Below, one piece after another: positions 35,722 through 48,193 of a DNA stretch of 64,000 bases. How positions within the stretch are numbered: position 1 is the first letter of the stretch; each line of letters opens with the position of its first letter. The translations under genes were made by a program, and so were the position numbers. The stretch is taken from positions 868,001-932,000 of the forward strand of contig MU008165.1 in assembly GCA_010909165.1 (NCBI GenBank), in the 5' to 3' direction. Origin of the DNA: Anthoceros angustus (Eukaryota; Streptophyta; Anthocerotopsida; Anthocerotales; Anthocerotaceae). The notes below the pieces were generated by a model that was given only the letters and a program-made list of their open reading frames with translations, was not told the DNA's origin and ran no database searches.

Positions 35722-37492
35722 AAGATAGTAATTTTATTACATAAGAACTTTTATTTGTATTATATATTTTAATATAATGATTTTTATTTTAACTTTTATT
35801 CATAATTTCATTAAACCACTCTTCGGCCTCTTTCTTGTGAGAAAGTCTTCAAGCCATGCAAGCGGTCATGAAATTGATGTAGTGAAGCTAAGATTGGAGT
35901 ATATCGCTATGTGTTTAGCCGTGAGTCGCTTTTGGTCATTGTCATAGCATGGCATAATAGCATCGGACAATTTCTTCTTCTATAGCTACGCATATTATAG
36001 TTACTAAATCGCATGTTAGAATCTTGACGGGTTCGCAAACCCCGATTCCGGCTCTAAGCGGGCTGCTCAACGTGCTTGTGGGACGACCACACCAAGGGTG
36101 TGCGAATGTTTTGAATCATGAGCCGAAAGGCAACGTGGCTCGAGGCGGAGTGTGAAGATGGCGGCGTGCGAGAAGGAAAATTGGCATTTAGGGGTAAAGC
36201 AGTTGTTGAAGTCCCACCTTGCGGTAGTCACGAGAGAGAACTCCTAGCACGGGGCAATGGACACCGTGCTGAAAGAAGCCATCACACAAGAAAAGGGGGC
36301 GGCCGGGCTTTGCAGCCTTGATGAACTGGAGAAATCCTTGCCCATGGCCCCGTGAGTCTCGATGGCAAGGGGATGAAGGCGTGGCCCTTCTTGCATGGGC
36401 GAGTACTTGTGAACGCGTTGTGCATCTCTCCGCCACCCAACCCGGAGGGTTGATGATGGCGTGCTTGCGACGTGTCCCGCAAGGTGCACGGCCACATCCA
36501 CACAAACCCGGGTCCCCTCGCCGCCGAGAACATGGCGCCGACGGCGTGATGCGTGTAATGCGCTGCCCGCCACCGGAGAGCGAGGGCTACGGCGAGTCTA
36601 AAGAGAGCAGCCAAAGGTTGGACCAAACCAGTGAACCTCATCAGCGGTAGAAAAGAAGCCGTGCGACTCGAAATACCTTGATGCAAGGTCGGGCTAGAAG
36701 CCATGAACCCGCCTCCCTTCCCGAGCAAGAGCGGAGGCGAGCTCGAGTGGTCAAGGAATGGAGGAATCGAGGAGCAAAGCCACCGACGTGCCCATACAAG
36801 TTTCTTCTCATGGAGGGAGGCCAAAGCCCCACGCAGGTCCAGAGGCACGAATGCGGCATGACGCCCTAGCCTCGGAGGATAGGACACCCCTAGCCAATCT
36901 TAAGGACAAGCAGGGAAGGCGCCTCCCGACTCGAGACGAAGGCCTTGAAGATGCGGTAATCCCTGGGATTAGGAAATGGGAGGCCTAGATGCGGGTTGAG
37001 AGGACCAAGCTCAAGCGTCGTGCGGATGCCTTGCGGCGCACTCTAAGGGCGCTCGTAAGTAAGCAATTGCATTCATGTGAGCACTTCCTCAACGGACAAC
37101 CAAGCAAAACAAGTCTAATATGCAAATACCAATTTGTAACACTAGGAGAGAGTAGCTTGCATCGCGGTTTTCCTCCCACACTCCCCACGAGAACAACACG
37201 CAAATTCGCACATGGCTCTTGAATAGCTTTGGCCTCCTCACAACTCTCTTGCATTGCATATGTAGAGACAAGGACAAGTTATGATGTGAGCTTGTCCTGT
37301 GAAAGGGTCTATATAGATATACTGGGCATGGCATTGGCATATTCCTAAGATATCCTATCGCGATCAAGATATAAATATCCAAAGAATACACCATAATATG
37401 CAAGGAATATGCTAAAGCATATAACTTGTGTTTATCCACTTAGTTATTGCTAACCGTGTTTAATTAATTAATCGATGCTTAATTAACATAAC
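35722..37492 (+). repeat. U7 kinase 3' flank and spacer module A
   Basis: Flank to 36026, module A to 37492, simple form. Contains GGGTTCGCAAACCCCGATTC near 36029, the uninterrupted version of the site hit by the transposon at 48160 in U8. No recognised gene. Confidence 0.73.
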
Positions 37493-37740
37493 CACTTATT
37501 AATTAATTAATACTAATTACTTAATGATAAGTCATTAGATTAATTAATGCTAGATATAAATGAATTTAACCACTTCATATTAATTAATTAATACTAATAA
37601 CTTACTTAATGATAGGTCATTAGATTAATTAATGCTAGATATAAATGAATTTAACCACTTATATTAATTAATTAATACTAATTACTTACTTAATGATAAG
37701 TCATTAGATTAATTAATGCTAGATATAAATGAATTTAACA
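37493..37740. repeat. U7 AT-rich minisatellite, 3 copies
   Basis: Three copies of the 84-bp unit. Confidence 0.92.
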
Positions 37741-37865
37741 TAAATCAAGCAGCACTATCTCTTTCTAAAATAGATGCCAATATACCAATCGACACACACC
37801 GCTGAAAATTTACCAATTTACTAGTTGCCAATATGAAGCCCGTAGTTTCTCATGGGGTATAAATG
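37741..37865 (+). promoter_or_regulatory. U8 kinase promoter with TATA box
   Basis: TATAAAT at 37859-37865 in CATGGGGTATAAATGGCGAG; TTGCCAATATGAAG upstream. Confidence 0.6.
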
Positions 37866-38599
37866 GCGAGACTTAAATCGAACTCTGTCTGACCGAACTT
37901 CAAATCTTGTTATCCATTCTTCTTGCATGTAACTTTTCATAATTCTATGATCTACTATTGTTAAGGTTTGTTCAATGAAGATTGATGTTCTCCTTTACGG
38001 AGGGATGAGTTTATGCATGTATATTCCTATGTGTGCTAACGAATTCATTCTCTCTACTTGTTCTCTGTGTTTCCCTAGAGGGCACGTAAATTACCCAAAG
38101 GCGAGACCTAAACCGAAAGATTTCCTCCGCCATGAACTTAAAAATCTCACATTCTTGCAAATATCTTTTAATAATCGTGTGATCTACGGTTAAGGTATGT
38201 TCCATGAAGATTCATGTTCTCCTTTATAGAGGGATGGGTGTATGCATGTGTATTCCGTGTTAATCTAATTCATTCTTTCTACTTGTTCCCTGTTTCCCTA
38301 GAGGGCACGTAAATTACCCAAAGGCGAGACCTAAACCGAAAGATTTCCTCCGCACCATGAACTTAAAAATCTCACATTCTTGCAAATATCTTTTAATAAT
38401 CGTGTGATCTACGGTTGTTAAGGTTTGTTCAATGAAGATTCATGTTCTCCTTTATAGAGGATGAGTTTATGCATGTATGTTCTGTGTGCTAACGAATTCA
38501 TTCTCTCTACTTGTTCCTGCAGTTTCCTAGAGGGCACGTAAATTACCCAAAGGGGACCTAAACCGAAAGAAATACTCCTATTTATCAATCTTTAAAATT
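37866..38599 (+). repeat. U8 exon 1 plus 3 exon-intron repeats
   Basis: beta0, alpha, beta. The last intron ends CTTGTTCCTGCAG/TTTCC (about 38522), a consensus acceptor, then runs into the K8 start. Confidence 0.78.
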
Positions 38600-38814
38600 A
38601 TGGAGTCCACAATGAAAATTGAAGTGAGAATGTTTGAAGAAAGATACATATGTGGAAAATGTATCGGTGAAGGAGGTTTTTCCAAAGTCTATGAATGCTA
38701 TGACAAATATACGGAAAGATATTTGCCTGCAAAATTATGAAAAAATCTAAAGACATAAATGATGCAATATGTAGAGAGATCAACACTCTTCGATCTCTTC
38801 CAAAATATTCTCAT
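38600..38814 (+). pseudogene. Kinase copy K8, 5' part, split by a CACTA element
   Basis: ATG at 38600. The N-lobe runs to CCAAAATATTCTCAT (PKYSH), where the CACTA transposon begins. The remainder resumes at 47233. The glycine loop is intact; ACGGAAAG is one base short. Confidence 0.9.
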
Positions 38815-38830
38815 CACTACTACAATGCAT
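38815..38830 (+). repeat. CACTA left terminal inverted repeat
   Basis: CACTACTACAATGCAT; pairs exactly with the right end. Confidence 0.95.
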
Positions 38831-41367
38831 TAGGATTTGTATATTTAGAAATGGCGTCAACGATTTCCGTAAATCCGACATATCTGACACAAGCGGTAGT
38901 CGAGCGATTGATGCAGTAGGGATGAGTAATATGGCAGCGTCATTTTCGGCTGGTGCGGTCACATGTCCACTTGTGGGTGGTTTTGCCACCTTCCTTATGC
39001 GGCTAGTGCATTGAGCAACCTCACTCGCTTGTGCTCGGACATGCACGGACCAAGAGCGACACAGGTTTTTCCCAAATGTCATTTCCAAAGCGAGGCCTGG
39101 ATCTCGAGTGGAGCATGCATGAACCCCGGCTTGGGATGTACACGGAGGGACCATGCCGATCGCGATGAAGGGTTCACTTGTGGTCCGTGCATTCTCAAGC
39201 GTGAAAGCGATTGGACCATAGACATAGTCTCGGGTCTCGCGGGAGGTGAAGTGGCAACACTTTGTGCACTTCCCCTCAATAGGCGCGCGATTGAGTCTCA
39301 ATCACAGACTCCACAGGCTGTTGAACAAAATGCGGCCAGAATGACGATCGGAGTCCTTCAAAAGCGAACAACGGTCCGCAGGTTGGGCGCAACATCGATC
39401 TGGCAAAACAATCCGCTGATGCGGGCGGCAACAAGTTTGTGAGTTCGCGATTCTGCGAGGTCAGTTACGCGATTACTAATCCAACTCAATCAATGGGGCC
39501 ATGACAATGACTTGCTGCCGGCCCGGCGAGGCTGAAATTTGAAAGCATCGACTTGCCACAATGGCCCCCTTCCTCCCTCAATGCAATGGCAAGCGGACGA
39601 TCAAATTACGCCCCAAGCGAGCAGCTCCTTCTTCGTTGAATCGGAACTGGGTAGCACACCATATGCTTTCATATTGTAAACAAAGGCGGGCGCATTGCGT
39701 GGCCAGCGGATACATGATTGTCGAGATCCTTCTTCAATATTGAAATGTCCCCAACTTGCGGCAAGTTGCATATAGAACATCATCGGCCTCTCCGGTCTGT
39801 CCACAGGCTCGGCGTCTATCCCAAGGAGGCCCCATCATAAACTTGCACCGCCCATGTGAGTCGCGATGTACCTCGGTGCATATCGATTTCAACTCGGTCA
39901 GATCATCACCTCAGGTGCCCAGGGAGGTGGTCCCGATGTCCGCTCAAAAGCCGGTTCCGCTCTACAGAGAATGTCAAACTTGCTCCCAAGCGGTAAGGAC
40001 AAAGAAAGGCGAGTTGCGGTGTGCCTACCTCAACCTGGCCCGACAAATGCAGCGAGTCACGGTCCGCATTTCTTCAATGATATCGACGATGTAAGCACCC
40101 GGCTCTTGCGCGGGCCGGCATTGCATAGCCCAGCGTGCGGCACATACCACCAATTCGAGCGTCGGTGATGCATCTCACGGCGAAGTGGCGAGGCGGCGTC
40201 GTCCCGCCGAGCAATTACAAACTCCGTTCTAGGCCACTCAACATAGTCGCCTCACCTGGAGCACCCAATGACCATGCCGGGGTCCAAATTGCGGGGGTCC
40301 ACATCGACCGATATGCTTTGGCACACACATAATCCCGCAAGGGAGGTGCAGTGAATGCTCCGACTCGAGATAGGCTCGGTCCATGCGCAACAAGCTTCCT
40401 CTTCGTGCCACAGTCTCGCCACTTCAATTGTACAGTGTTTCTTGGTGTGAGCGCCCTCATGCAGTGAACCTCCCGGATGCAGACGGGAGCGAGGTTGGGC
40501 GGATCGGCGGCTCATCACCATCTCTCGTGGGCGACACGGCCAATTCATGCCTTGATTGCCAAGCTTGCCCCTCACTCATCACGGTGCCATTCCAAACCAC
40601 GAATCACGATGACAGAGATGATCGAAGGGCCTATCGCCAAGAAGGAGCAGATGGGGATTGGGCGGGAGCTTTCGCATTGGGGCGTGGGTCCTATGTACTC
40701 GGACACTAACTCGAGGCGTAAACCATGTCGGCGGGGTAGGAAGAAGCCGGTTCCACACACTGCGTAATCTACCGTCGATTGCGAAGATCGGTTTCGATGT
40801 GACCATTCACACTTGGGCGTAAGGACTAGGGAAGACATCCACGCTATCGCCACATCGGCTACCGTGCCACACATCACTCAAACATTTCGGTCCAGTTGCA
40901 CCTTGACAAAGTGCGCTTGAAATGGTAAGGCCGGCGAGGAATCGACAAATCCCAAAGATTCGATGTCCGTGTCGGTTGCCCTTCAACGCCTTTGTGCGAT
41001 TCGATATTGCGTTGAGGCATGCGACATCACAATCTCCACAGCATTGTACCATGGCGGTCCTCTCCATTTCAATCACCTCTAGATGACGTCGGTTCGTCAC
41101 ACGCAATTATGCGCCGAGAGCCTCGTTAGTGGTCACTTTCGCAGTCGCACCACGTCCGGCACTCAGCAGTGTCGCTGCAGTGCAAGCTTCGGAATGGTGA
41201 AGAGGCCCACGTTGACCCGGCGACAGGAAGATCGAGAAGATGACATCGCAAGGCGAAATGGATATTGCGGATGATGCTCATGAGCTGGAGGTAGAAGCTA
41301 TGCACAACCGTTCGGTCCTTGCGAGATGGCATGATGCCTTGCGTAAGAATCGGAGGCGTTATATGGC

Positions 41368-43330
41368 GTGCCACGAGTGACCAAAGCACCTTATCATCAA
41401 CCACGGCGCTCCTTCAAGTGCAAGAGTGTTACAATATCTCGAGACTACGCAATGTCCGAATTTTCAGTCATCGACATCTTTGTTGCCATCTCCAAACACT
41501 CTACGCAAGTCGGCAAGAGGCGAATAAACTATTGCTCCAAGTGTCACGATCACGTGTTCGGATCGCCTCTGTCCCAAAGGCGAGCATATCTTGGGGTGCA
41601 CATCAAGGCGCTAGTTTACGCCTTTCTTGCCTCACGCACCACGAGGTATTGGAAGGAGCTTGCGATTCGAGGAAAAGTTTTGGTACTTTCCATTAATTGG
41701 CTGGCGCATTTTGATGTCCCAAGCTACGGGACATGACATGGTGGGCTAGGAATCGCGAGGATGGGAAAATGAGGATCTTGGGGACACACCGGCACGAGAA
41801 CTTTGGACTCCGTTGGAGATTTTAGTGCGGATGACCGAAATGTGAGGCTTAGCATTTCCACCGATGGCATGAACCCTAGCAGACGGTCTAATTCCAAGTC
41901 TATCGGCGGTGATGCTTGTCATTGAGAATCTCCCACCACAGGTTTCGACAAAGAAACACCGCATTATCCTATCAACCATTATTCGGGGCCTGCCAAGTAC
42001 CAAATATGGACATCTACTGCGACCTCTAATCTCCTTGCGTGATTATGGGACGGTGTGCCTTGTGAGGATTTTTCCACAGGCGATGTACCGGATATTCAAT
42101 CTGCGGGCGGCATTGGTTGTGGCAACTTGCGACTACCCCGGATTGGGTTGCTGGCTTGCAAGTCTCAGGAAAATGCACATTGATTGTGGGCCCTAGGTGC
42201 AAGATGGTCTCAGAATTGGAGAAGTGCATCGAAGGTCGATGGTGCCCTTCTCCGAACGACCGCACGTAGGATGCATATTGAGGCATTCAACAATCGGGTT
42301 GAGCGGCGTCGGCCCGTACCCTAAATGGCGGATGTCATGGCGAGATGGAGTCATGAGCCTCGGCCGCCCATGGCGGGACCGCGGACATGGGCGATGAAGC
42401 GACACTCCCTCATTTTCGTTCATTGCCTTATCTCTACCCATAGTCATGGGCGCCTCGGCCGCCCATGAGCGGGCCCGACCAGACATGGGCGTTGCGACTC
42501 CCTCATTTCGTTCATTGCCTTATCTCACCATACCCATATGGGTCAAAGGCGTTATGCGTGGAGGCCAACAAGCGCAAAGCTATTTGGGGCACATTAAGTG
42601 GGTTAGGCGACACCATCCGCGGTTTGATATGGAAGAGGTAGTAAGCCATGGGTGTGGGTGGTTGAGGAGGAGAGATTCAACACCGCCATCGGCCCGTCGT
42701 CCTTTCACCACGGACTTCAGTAGTGAAGGATGAGATTTGCGACATGAAGCCGCCAACCGCCGGTGCAAATTTGAAAGGATGTTTTACCGGTCCCAAGGTT
42801 CGGCATGAAAAGTCACGATTGGCATTGTTTGATGCGTTACTACTTGCCCATAGCATTGCGAGGGAGGCTCCCACCAGGAGTTAAATGTCATCACCGATTG
42901 GCGGTTTATGAGATGGATATGTGGCAAAGAGATTTACATGTCCGATATCCGGCGAAAAAGGCGAGGTTATCGACATCTTCATCAAGCTAAGCGGTTCATG
43001 CCTTGACATTCGGAATGTTATGCAACACCTCATTATCCATCTTGTGGATGAAGTGGAAACACATGGCCCAGACACGCGGTGGATGTACCCGATGGGCGGT
43101 ACCTACTTGTGCTTAAGAAACATGTGGCACCAAACCCGAGGGTTCTATTGCAGCGGATGTCGGCCATGGAGGCTATGCACTATGCCTCGGGTTTATGGAT
43201 GGAAACAACCAAGGCCGAAGCACATGTGTCGAGGTAGTTCACAGTTTCGAGGAAGTAGACCACACCATCGGGCAAGGCAGAGTAAAGCTTGGGGTGGATG
43301 CTCAAGGCGTTTCTGGTATTTATTCTGATT
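41368..43330 (+). pseudogene. CACTA transposase (Tnp2 plus DUF4218-type region), fragmented
   Basis: Successive plus-strand frames give parts of the plant CACTA transposase. A cysteine-containing segment YCSKCHDHVFGSPLS lies near 41535. The Tnp2 core LVIENLPPQVSTKKHRIILS (41912 on) is followed by GLPSTKYGHLLRPLI and FNLRAAL then CDYPGLGCWLA (to 42196), matching the usual NLPP, FNLRAALLWT and DFPAYG order. The C-terminal region has MKSHDWHCLMRYYLPIALRG (42805 on) and HLVDEVETHGPDTRWMYPM (43036-43110), the DUF4218 signature. A tail reads MDGNNQGRSTCVEV (43195). Frames change many times and a 95-bp repeat lies between the two halves. Catalytic competence cannot be judged. Confidence 0.85.
42358..42545. 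repeat. 95-bp two-copy repeat inside the CACTA transposase region
   Basis: CCTCGGCCGCCCATG at 42358 and again at 42453, each followed by a GGGC-rich palindromic stretch, then ACTCCCTCATTTTCGTTCA-like and ATTGCCTTATCTC words. It lies where the transposase frame is interrupted and may be intronic. Confidence 0.7.
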
Positions 43331-45422
43331 CAAGTTTTATCGCCATTGAGGCGGAGCATGCATTACGACGACGGATGAGGACTTTCGACATGGTTGCGGG
43401 ATGGTGTGAGAAGGGGAAGTGGGCAATGGGTCCCATTCATTCGACATCCGTGCAGCGGCCTTCGGGCATGGGAAAAACAGAAGGCATATAGGGGCCGAAC
43501 ACGCGGTTATCACTTGAGCGTTGAGCCGATGAGAACAAAACTTATGACTTGGGTACATGGCGAATTTGACATGGTGGGCTCAATTGAGAAGGCGAATTCT
43601 TTGGAAGAATTATTGAGATCCGGGCGTAGAATGCGAGGAAGGCAATTTCAATTCATTGTCCTTAATGTGCATGCAGAATGCTCCTAACCAGGTTCCACAG
43701 TGGAGAGAGAGATTTTTGCGGGTTGGCGATCGACACGAGGCAGCCTCTTATGCCGCAATCACAAGATGGGGCCTTATACATTTCACGCACATGTCACGGT
43801 TTTCGCTCACGAGACGTCATGCCGAATCGTGAGCCACAGGTTGTGTGCACTGCATGCCGGTGGGATCGGTCTTCATTTGAGTCGGAGTAGTGCGATCTGC
43901 GATGGCATGTCACTGTTGCGTAACTGTCCCTCTCAAGAAGTACCATGCAAGAAGAAGGCCTATCCACGGACTTTATTTTGTGTAGGTACACAGATAGAAG
44001 GTAGCTACACTTGAGTTGTCCTCACGCTCGACGCCTAGTTCTTATGCTTCACCGCGGTGATTAATAAAGCAAGCATGCACGATGATATGCGATGCACGTG
44101 ATTGTCCATTGTCCGCGTTGAAGGTGGAGTCTACATTTCCATCTGCCTAATGAACGGAAGATGGGAGATGACCGCAAGGGGAGGGAGATGAATCACCCAA
44201 GGCTCGAGCACAGCGGCGGTCGCCTCCACCCAAGACGGTCGAGAGAAGCGTGCACGGGCTGCAGAGCTACGTCGGAGTTTAGAGGCCACTGTTACTCTCC
44301 TGCGGCCCGACTATGCTGCGACCAAACATGCGGATCTAAGCTCGTCGCCATGCATCGCGTGCGGCGCGTATCACCGTGGCGTTGTCGGCCATATGCGGAC
44401 AAGATGTCGATGGGTGCGGATCGACAACCCGGTCGTCATACCCGCCTATCACCATGCGGTACCGTCGCTCACGTGGCGGTGGTGGCGGAAAACCCACGAT
44501 GGGGTCGTGGCACGGTGGAGAGGAAGCAATGGGCTTGCGGAATGCAGGGCGTGTCAGAACCACGCCAGCGTGTCATCCCGATTAGTGTGCATGGAACGGC
44601 CGTGACGACCATAACCGGGCATTTGCGAATGGGGCATCGTTGGAGGGCGAGCAGGTAGCAGCGGCGGGCGCTACGAGGCAGCGTTGCGGAACCCGATACT
44701 TTCGAAACGTCTAGTACTTGCGTGCACGCATTTCGTGCTCAGACCCTACTCATGATCCTCCAATCTTGTTTCGCGGGGAAGAGTCTTGTGTTTTGGAAGG
44801 CGGGAGGAGAAGATGCCGTCGAGACATGAGGAGGAGTTGAAGGACTCCTAACTTGGGCGCAGAGTATGAAGGCAGTGAGGATGGTTCCCCTTACGAGGAG
44901 GCCTGACCGGGGTAGGTGGTGGGCGTGGGAGAGGAAGTCGGTGAGGAGGACCTAGAGGCCATCACTTGGAGGCGTTTTGAGGCTCGGAGGAAAAGTGCCC
45001 GAACCGAGCCTTGTGTGCAAGCTTTCTGAACATTATGCCAACTCTTACGGCGATGTCTTGAAGGCGTGATTAAGGTGCAGGAGTGACAAGTTCTTTTGGA
45101 GGCAACTTCAGGTAGGCGCCACCTTGTCAAGGCGCACATGCGGACGAGTGTGCAATTTTCGGCGTCCTCACCCGATCGACAAGTCGGGGTTCCACAAAAG
45201 GTTAATGAAATGGTTAGTCATTGTTGAAGCCATATCGGCATTCGATCTCGCCGTCTTTGAGATGGTGGATCTTTGTCTGAGAGGTCTTTCCACGGTCCTG
45301 TGATTTCATCCATCACAAGGTTGCATGCACTCGTACTTCCAAGTGAGAGTCAAGGTTCTGCGGTAAATGCGGAAAGGAGGGACCCATGATCGAGATTTGA
45401 GACTTGGGTCAGTGTAGGAGGC

Positions 45423-45713
45423 ATGGACCAAAGTGCGTTGATTCGGAGTTCGAGGCGGACGCGGCAATGGTGTTTTGGCCTCGCCCTCAGCAGCCCGACA
45501 GCGGAGGCTCGGATGAAGAAGAGCGATGGTGGTGGGTGCAATCCATATGGCGGGGTGGCCACCGACCTCAAGGCCTTCAAGACCTTGGGGGTTCTTCCCA
45601 CAAAAGGTGAAGAGGCGGTGCGGCGTGTGTTGATGCCATCCAAGCTTATAGGGATCGCAATTGAAGACGCGGAAAACAATTTGGAGGCGTTTGTAGAACA
45701 CGTGCATTTCTAG
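45423..45713 (+). CDS. Uncharacterised CACTA-internal open frame, 96 aa
   Basis: Plus-strand frame MDQSALIRSSRRTRQWCFGL to a stop at 45713, ending in a helical acidic segment (IGIAIEDAENNLEAFVEHVHF region). It has no family I recognise. Its place downstream of the Tnp2 region matches where CACTA elements carry a second (TnpA-like, DNA-binding) gene, so it may be an exon of that. This is position-based inference only. Upstream sequence from about 44900 looks like further exons with stops. Confidence 0.3.
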   Translation: MDQSALIRSSRRTRQWCFGLALSSPTAEARMKKSDGGGCNPYGGVATDLKAFKTLGVLPTKGEEAVRRVLMPSKLIGIAIEDAENNLEAFVEHVHF

Positions 45714-47097
45714 CCATTTCAGTTCTTACAAGGGTTCTTCTCATTTCATGTGTGGATGACGCTCAACGGCAGGTGGTGGGTTCTCAGGTGACCCAAATCG
45801 TATTCGATCCGCATCCGAGCTTGGCCTGAGATGGCGGCCGAGGACGATGTGCCCATGTCGAACTGCGATGGTGAGCGCGGGAGGGCATTACAGGCCACAC
45901 CATCATTCACTTTGGCGGATAGTGAAAGCAGAGGATAACGACTCTTGCGAACTCGGTAATCCGGACTTGCGATAAATGCATGGACTCCGTTTACACTATC
46001 GTGAAACGAGTGAGGGTTTTCAGAGGACTAATCACCCCCATTTTTGATGTTGCGGGCCCAGGGCGACAGCAGTTATTCTAAGGTTAGTTTTGAGGTATTA
46101 GTGCGGTGAGTGAAAGAAAACCCAGCGGTGGATGCGGTGTCTTTGTTATAGGCTTGTATGACATAATGTTGTGGTGATTTTGGTGCTTATCGCAGCCAAA
46201 AGAAAGGCTCCCTAAAGCGAAGACTAGTCAATGGCCCCGACATCGAGTTGCTTGAGGAAGATAGAAGCAAGCGGAAGAAAACAAGGAGCCTCGATTTCCT
46301 CCTCTAGGTATGCGTCTGGAATGTGAGGCCGTTGGTTTGGAAGGTGGGGCACGACGCACCAAGTCGTCATGTGGCGAACATGGGGCTCATGATGTCGGTG
46401 CAATTAGGGGTAGCCCGTAAGTAAACTATAAATGGATGCGGATGAATTGTAAAAATTGCCACAAGCAACCTCGCGCGTTTGGCGTGGTTGGGAGTTGGCG
46501 ACCTAGACCGCCGTAATATGGTAACCATGGAGAGCAATTTTGTCAACCATGGTTAGCGTGTTTTAGTTATATTGTGGTGGTTTATGCTAACTCTTGATCA
46601 ACATCGTGGTTAGTTTGAATTGGCGAATTGATGGATAGTTGCATTTTCAAATTTAATCTTTGTGCTTTGGATTTTGCTCTCTCTACCTTCAATAGTAAAT
46701 TGGCATATCATGATTGCCAAGCGATTCTTGGCGTAACCGCAAATGGTCATGAGGGTCGGTCTGACAACATGTGGCCATACAGCCATGTGCGTCGCCTCGA
46801 AGATGGATATGCGGGCGACCCGCAGGGCGAGATCTTGACTCGCCGTTCGTCGAGCAGGTGCATTGCCGTCGATGGGACGGGGTTTGGAAAAGGCGGGACC
46901 CGTCTCCGTTACTGTCTGAGGCCCCGGTGGAATTGGCTTGGGGTTTTGATTCTGCTCATGGTTTGGTTAACTAGCAGGTTAAGGCCCGTCTAGTTAGTAG
47001 TGCGTGGGCGTCCCCAGAAACCCTCTAGCCCGAAGGGTTCTCCGGCTTGACCGCTTGTGGTGGACGCGTTATTTTTAAAGTATGGGAAGTTTGAGTG

Positions 47098-47170
47098 GCG
47101 TTATAAACAACGAAAAGGCAAGGTGGCCAGCGTTATAAACAACGAAAAGGCAAGGTGGCCAGCGTTATAA
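47098..47170. repeat. CACTA subterminal 32-bp repeats
   Basis: Exact direct repeats of a 32-bp unit beginning GCGTTATAAACAACGAAAAG at 47098 and 47130, with a partial third at 47162. They lie within 130 bp of the right end, the usual place for transposase-binding subterminal repeats. I do not see the same unit near the left end. Confidence 0.85.
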
Positions 47171-47213
47171 ATCAACCCTCCACGTTGAGGCATCATTTTC
47201 GTCATAAATCACG

Positions 47214-47229
47214 ATGCATTGTAGTAGTG
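47214..47229 (-). repeat. CACTA right terminal inverted repeat
   Basis: ATGCATTGTAGTAGTG, the exact reverse complement of the left end, followed by the CAT target duplication. Confidence 0.95.
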
Positions 47230-47839
47230 CATATTATTAACACAAAAGTGTTCATGAGGATATTGAACATATTTATATTGTGATGGAGCTATGTACCAAT
47301 GGTACACTAAAGGATGAACTAAAAAGGGGAGCTTATTGTGAAGAGGATGCAAAAATACTTATGTTTAACCTAATGGAGGCAATCAATTTTGCCACGATAA
47401 TGTTATGCATCGCGATTTGAAACCGGCTAATATACTATTACTTAGCCGTCTCAAAGTCATACTAGCGAGACTTTGGTTTGTCTTCCATGTCTCCAAAACG
47501 AACATGAATTATTGTGGGGCTGCGAGAACCCCATGTTACATGGCTCGGAGGTATTGGAGTCGGAAGACGATGTAAACATAAGCTATACTTCAAAAGCCGA
47601 TATTTGGAGCGCAGGAGTCATTTTGTATGAAGTTTTAACCGGAAATCGTCCTTATATAGGATATGAGTTCGACACAAAAAAAGAAGAATGGATAACTCAA
47701 TTGGACCTAGATGAGTGGCCCAACATGTCACACGAAGTGAAAGATCTACTACACTCAATGTTACATTTAGAACAAGAGTGTAGACCGGATCTGACAAGTT
47801 CTAAACCATTCTTGGTTTTGCTCGCTATCTTATATATGA
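47230..47839 (+). pseudogene. Kinase copy K8, 3' part
   Basis: Resumes at CAT/ATTATTAACAC and ends with the family TGA at 47837-47839. Its C-lobe is one of the best preserved: a continuous frame reads LESEDDVNISYTSKADIWSA, VILYEVLTGNRPYIGYEF, EEWITQLDLDEWPNMSHEV and KDLLHSMLHLEQECRP. The CCGGAAATCG codons of LTGNRP are intact. The activation loop is damaged (TGCGAGAACCCC). Separated from its 5' part by 8.4 kb, so inactive unless the CACTA element excises. Confidence 0.9.
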
Positions 47840-48159
47840 AAGATAGTAATTTTATTATATAAGAACTTTTATTTGTATTATATATTTTTAATATAATGAT
47901 TTTTATTTTAACTTTTATTCATAATTTCATTAAACCACTCTTGATGCCTCTTTCTTGTGAGAAAGTCTTCAAGCCATGCTGCGATCATGAAATTGATGTA
48001 GTGTTGAGATTGGAGTATATCGCTATGTGTTTAGCCGTGAGTCTTTGTTTTGGTCATTGTCATAGCATGGCATAATAGCATCGGGACAATTTCTTCTTCT
48101 ATAGCTACGCATATTATAGTTACTAAATCGCATGTTAGAATCTTGACGGGTTCGCAAAC
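47840..48159 (+). repeat. U8 kinase 3' flank and first bases of module A
   Basis: Normal AT-rich flank, then GACGGGTTCGCAAAC, where the next transposon enters. AAAC at 48156-48159 is the left target duplication. Confidence 0.85.
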
Positions 48160-48193
48160 AACACGCTAATATTTGAAGCGGCTCAATATACAA
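48160..48193 (+). repeat. Left 34-bp TIR with subterminal GAAGSGGCTT motifs
   Basis: AACACGCTAA at the tip. GAAGCGGCTC lies within the TIR (48175), and GAAGGGGCTT recurs just inside at 48194 and 48221. The matching right end has GAAGCGGCTT at 57703 and 57724, so these are likely transposase-binding repeats. Confidence 0.93.

Larger units (their letters stand above)
38815..47229 (+). mobile_element. CACTA (En/Spm) DNA transposon, 8415 bp
   Basis: Begins CACTACTACAATGCAT and ends ATGCATTGTAGTAGTG, a perfect 16-bp terminal inverted repeat of CACTA type. It is flanked by a 3-bp target duplication CAT (38812-38814 and 47230-47232). The empty site is visible in other kinase copies as TTCTCATATTATTAAC. 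Inside are a decayed Tnp2-type transposase on the plus strand, a second uncharacterised open region near the 3' end, and subterminal repeats. The rest (38840-41300 and 43700-45300) holds broken short frames I cannot assign. Confidence 0.95.
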
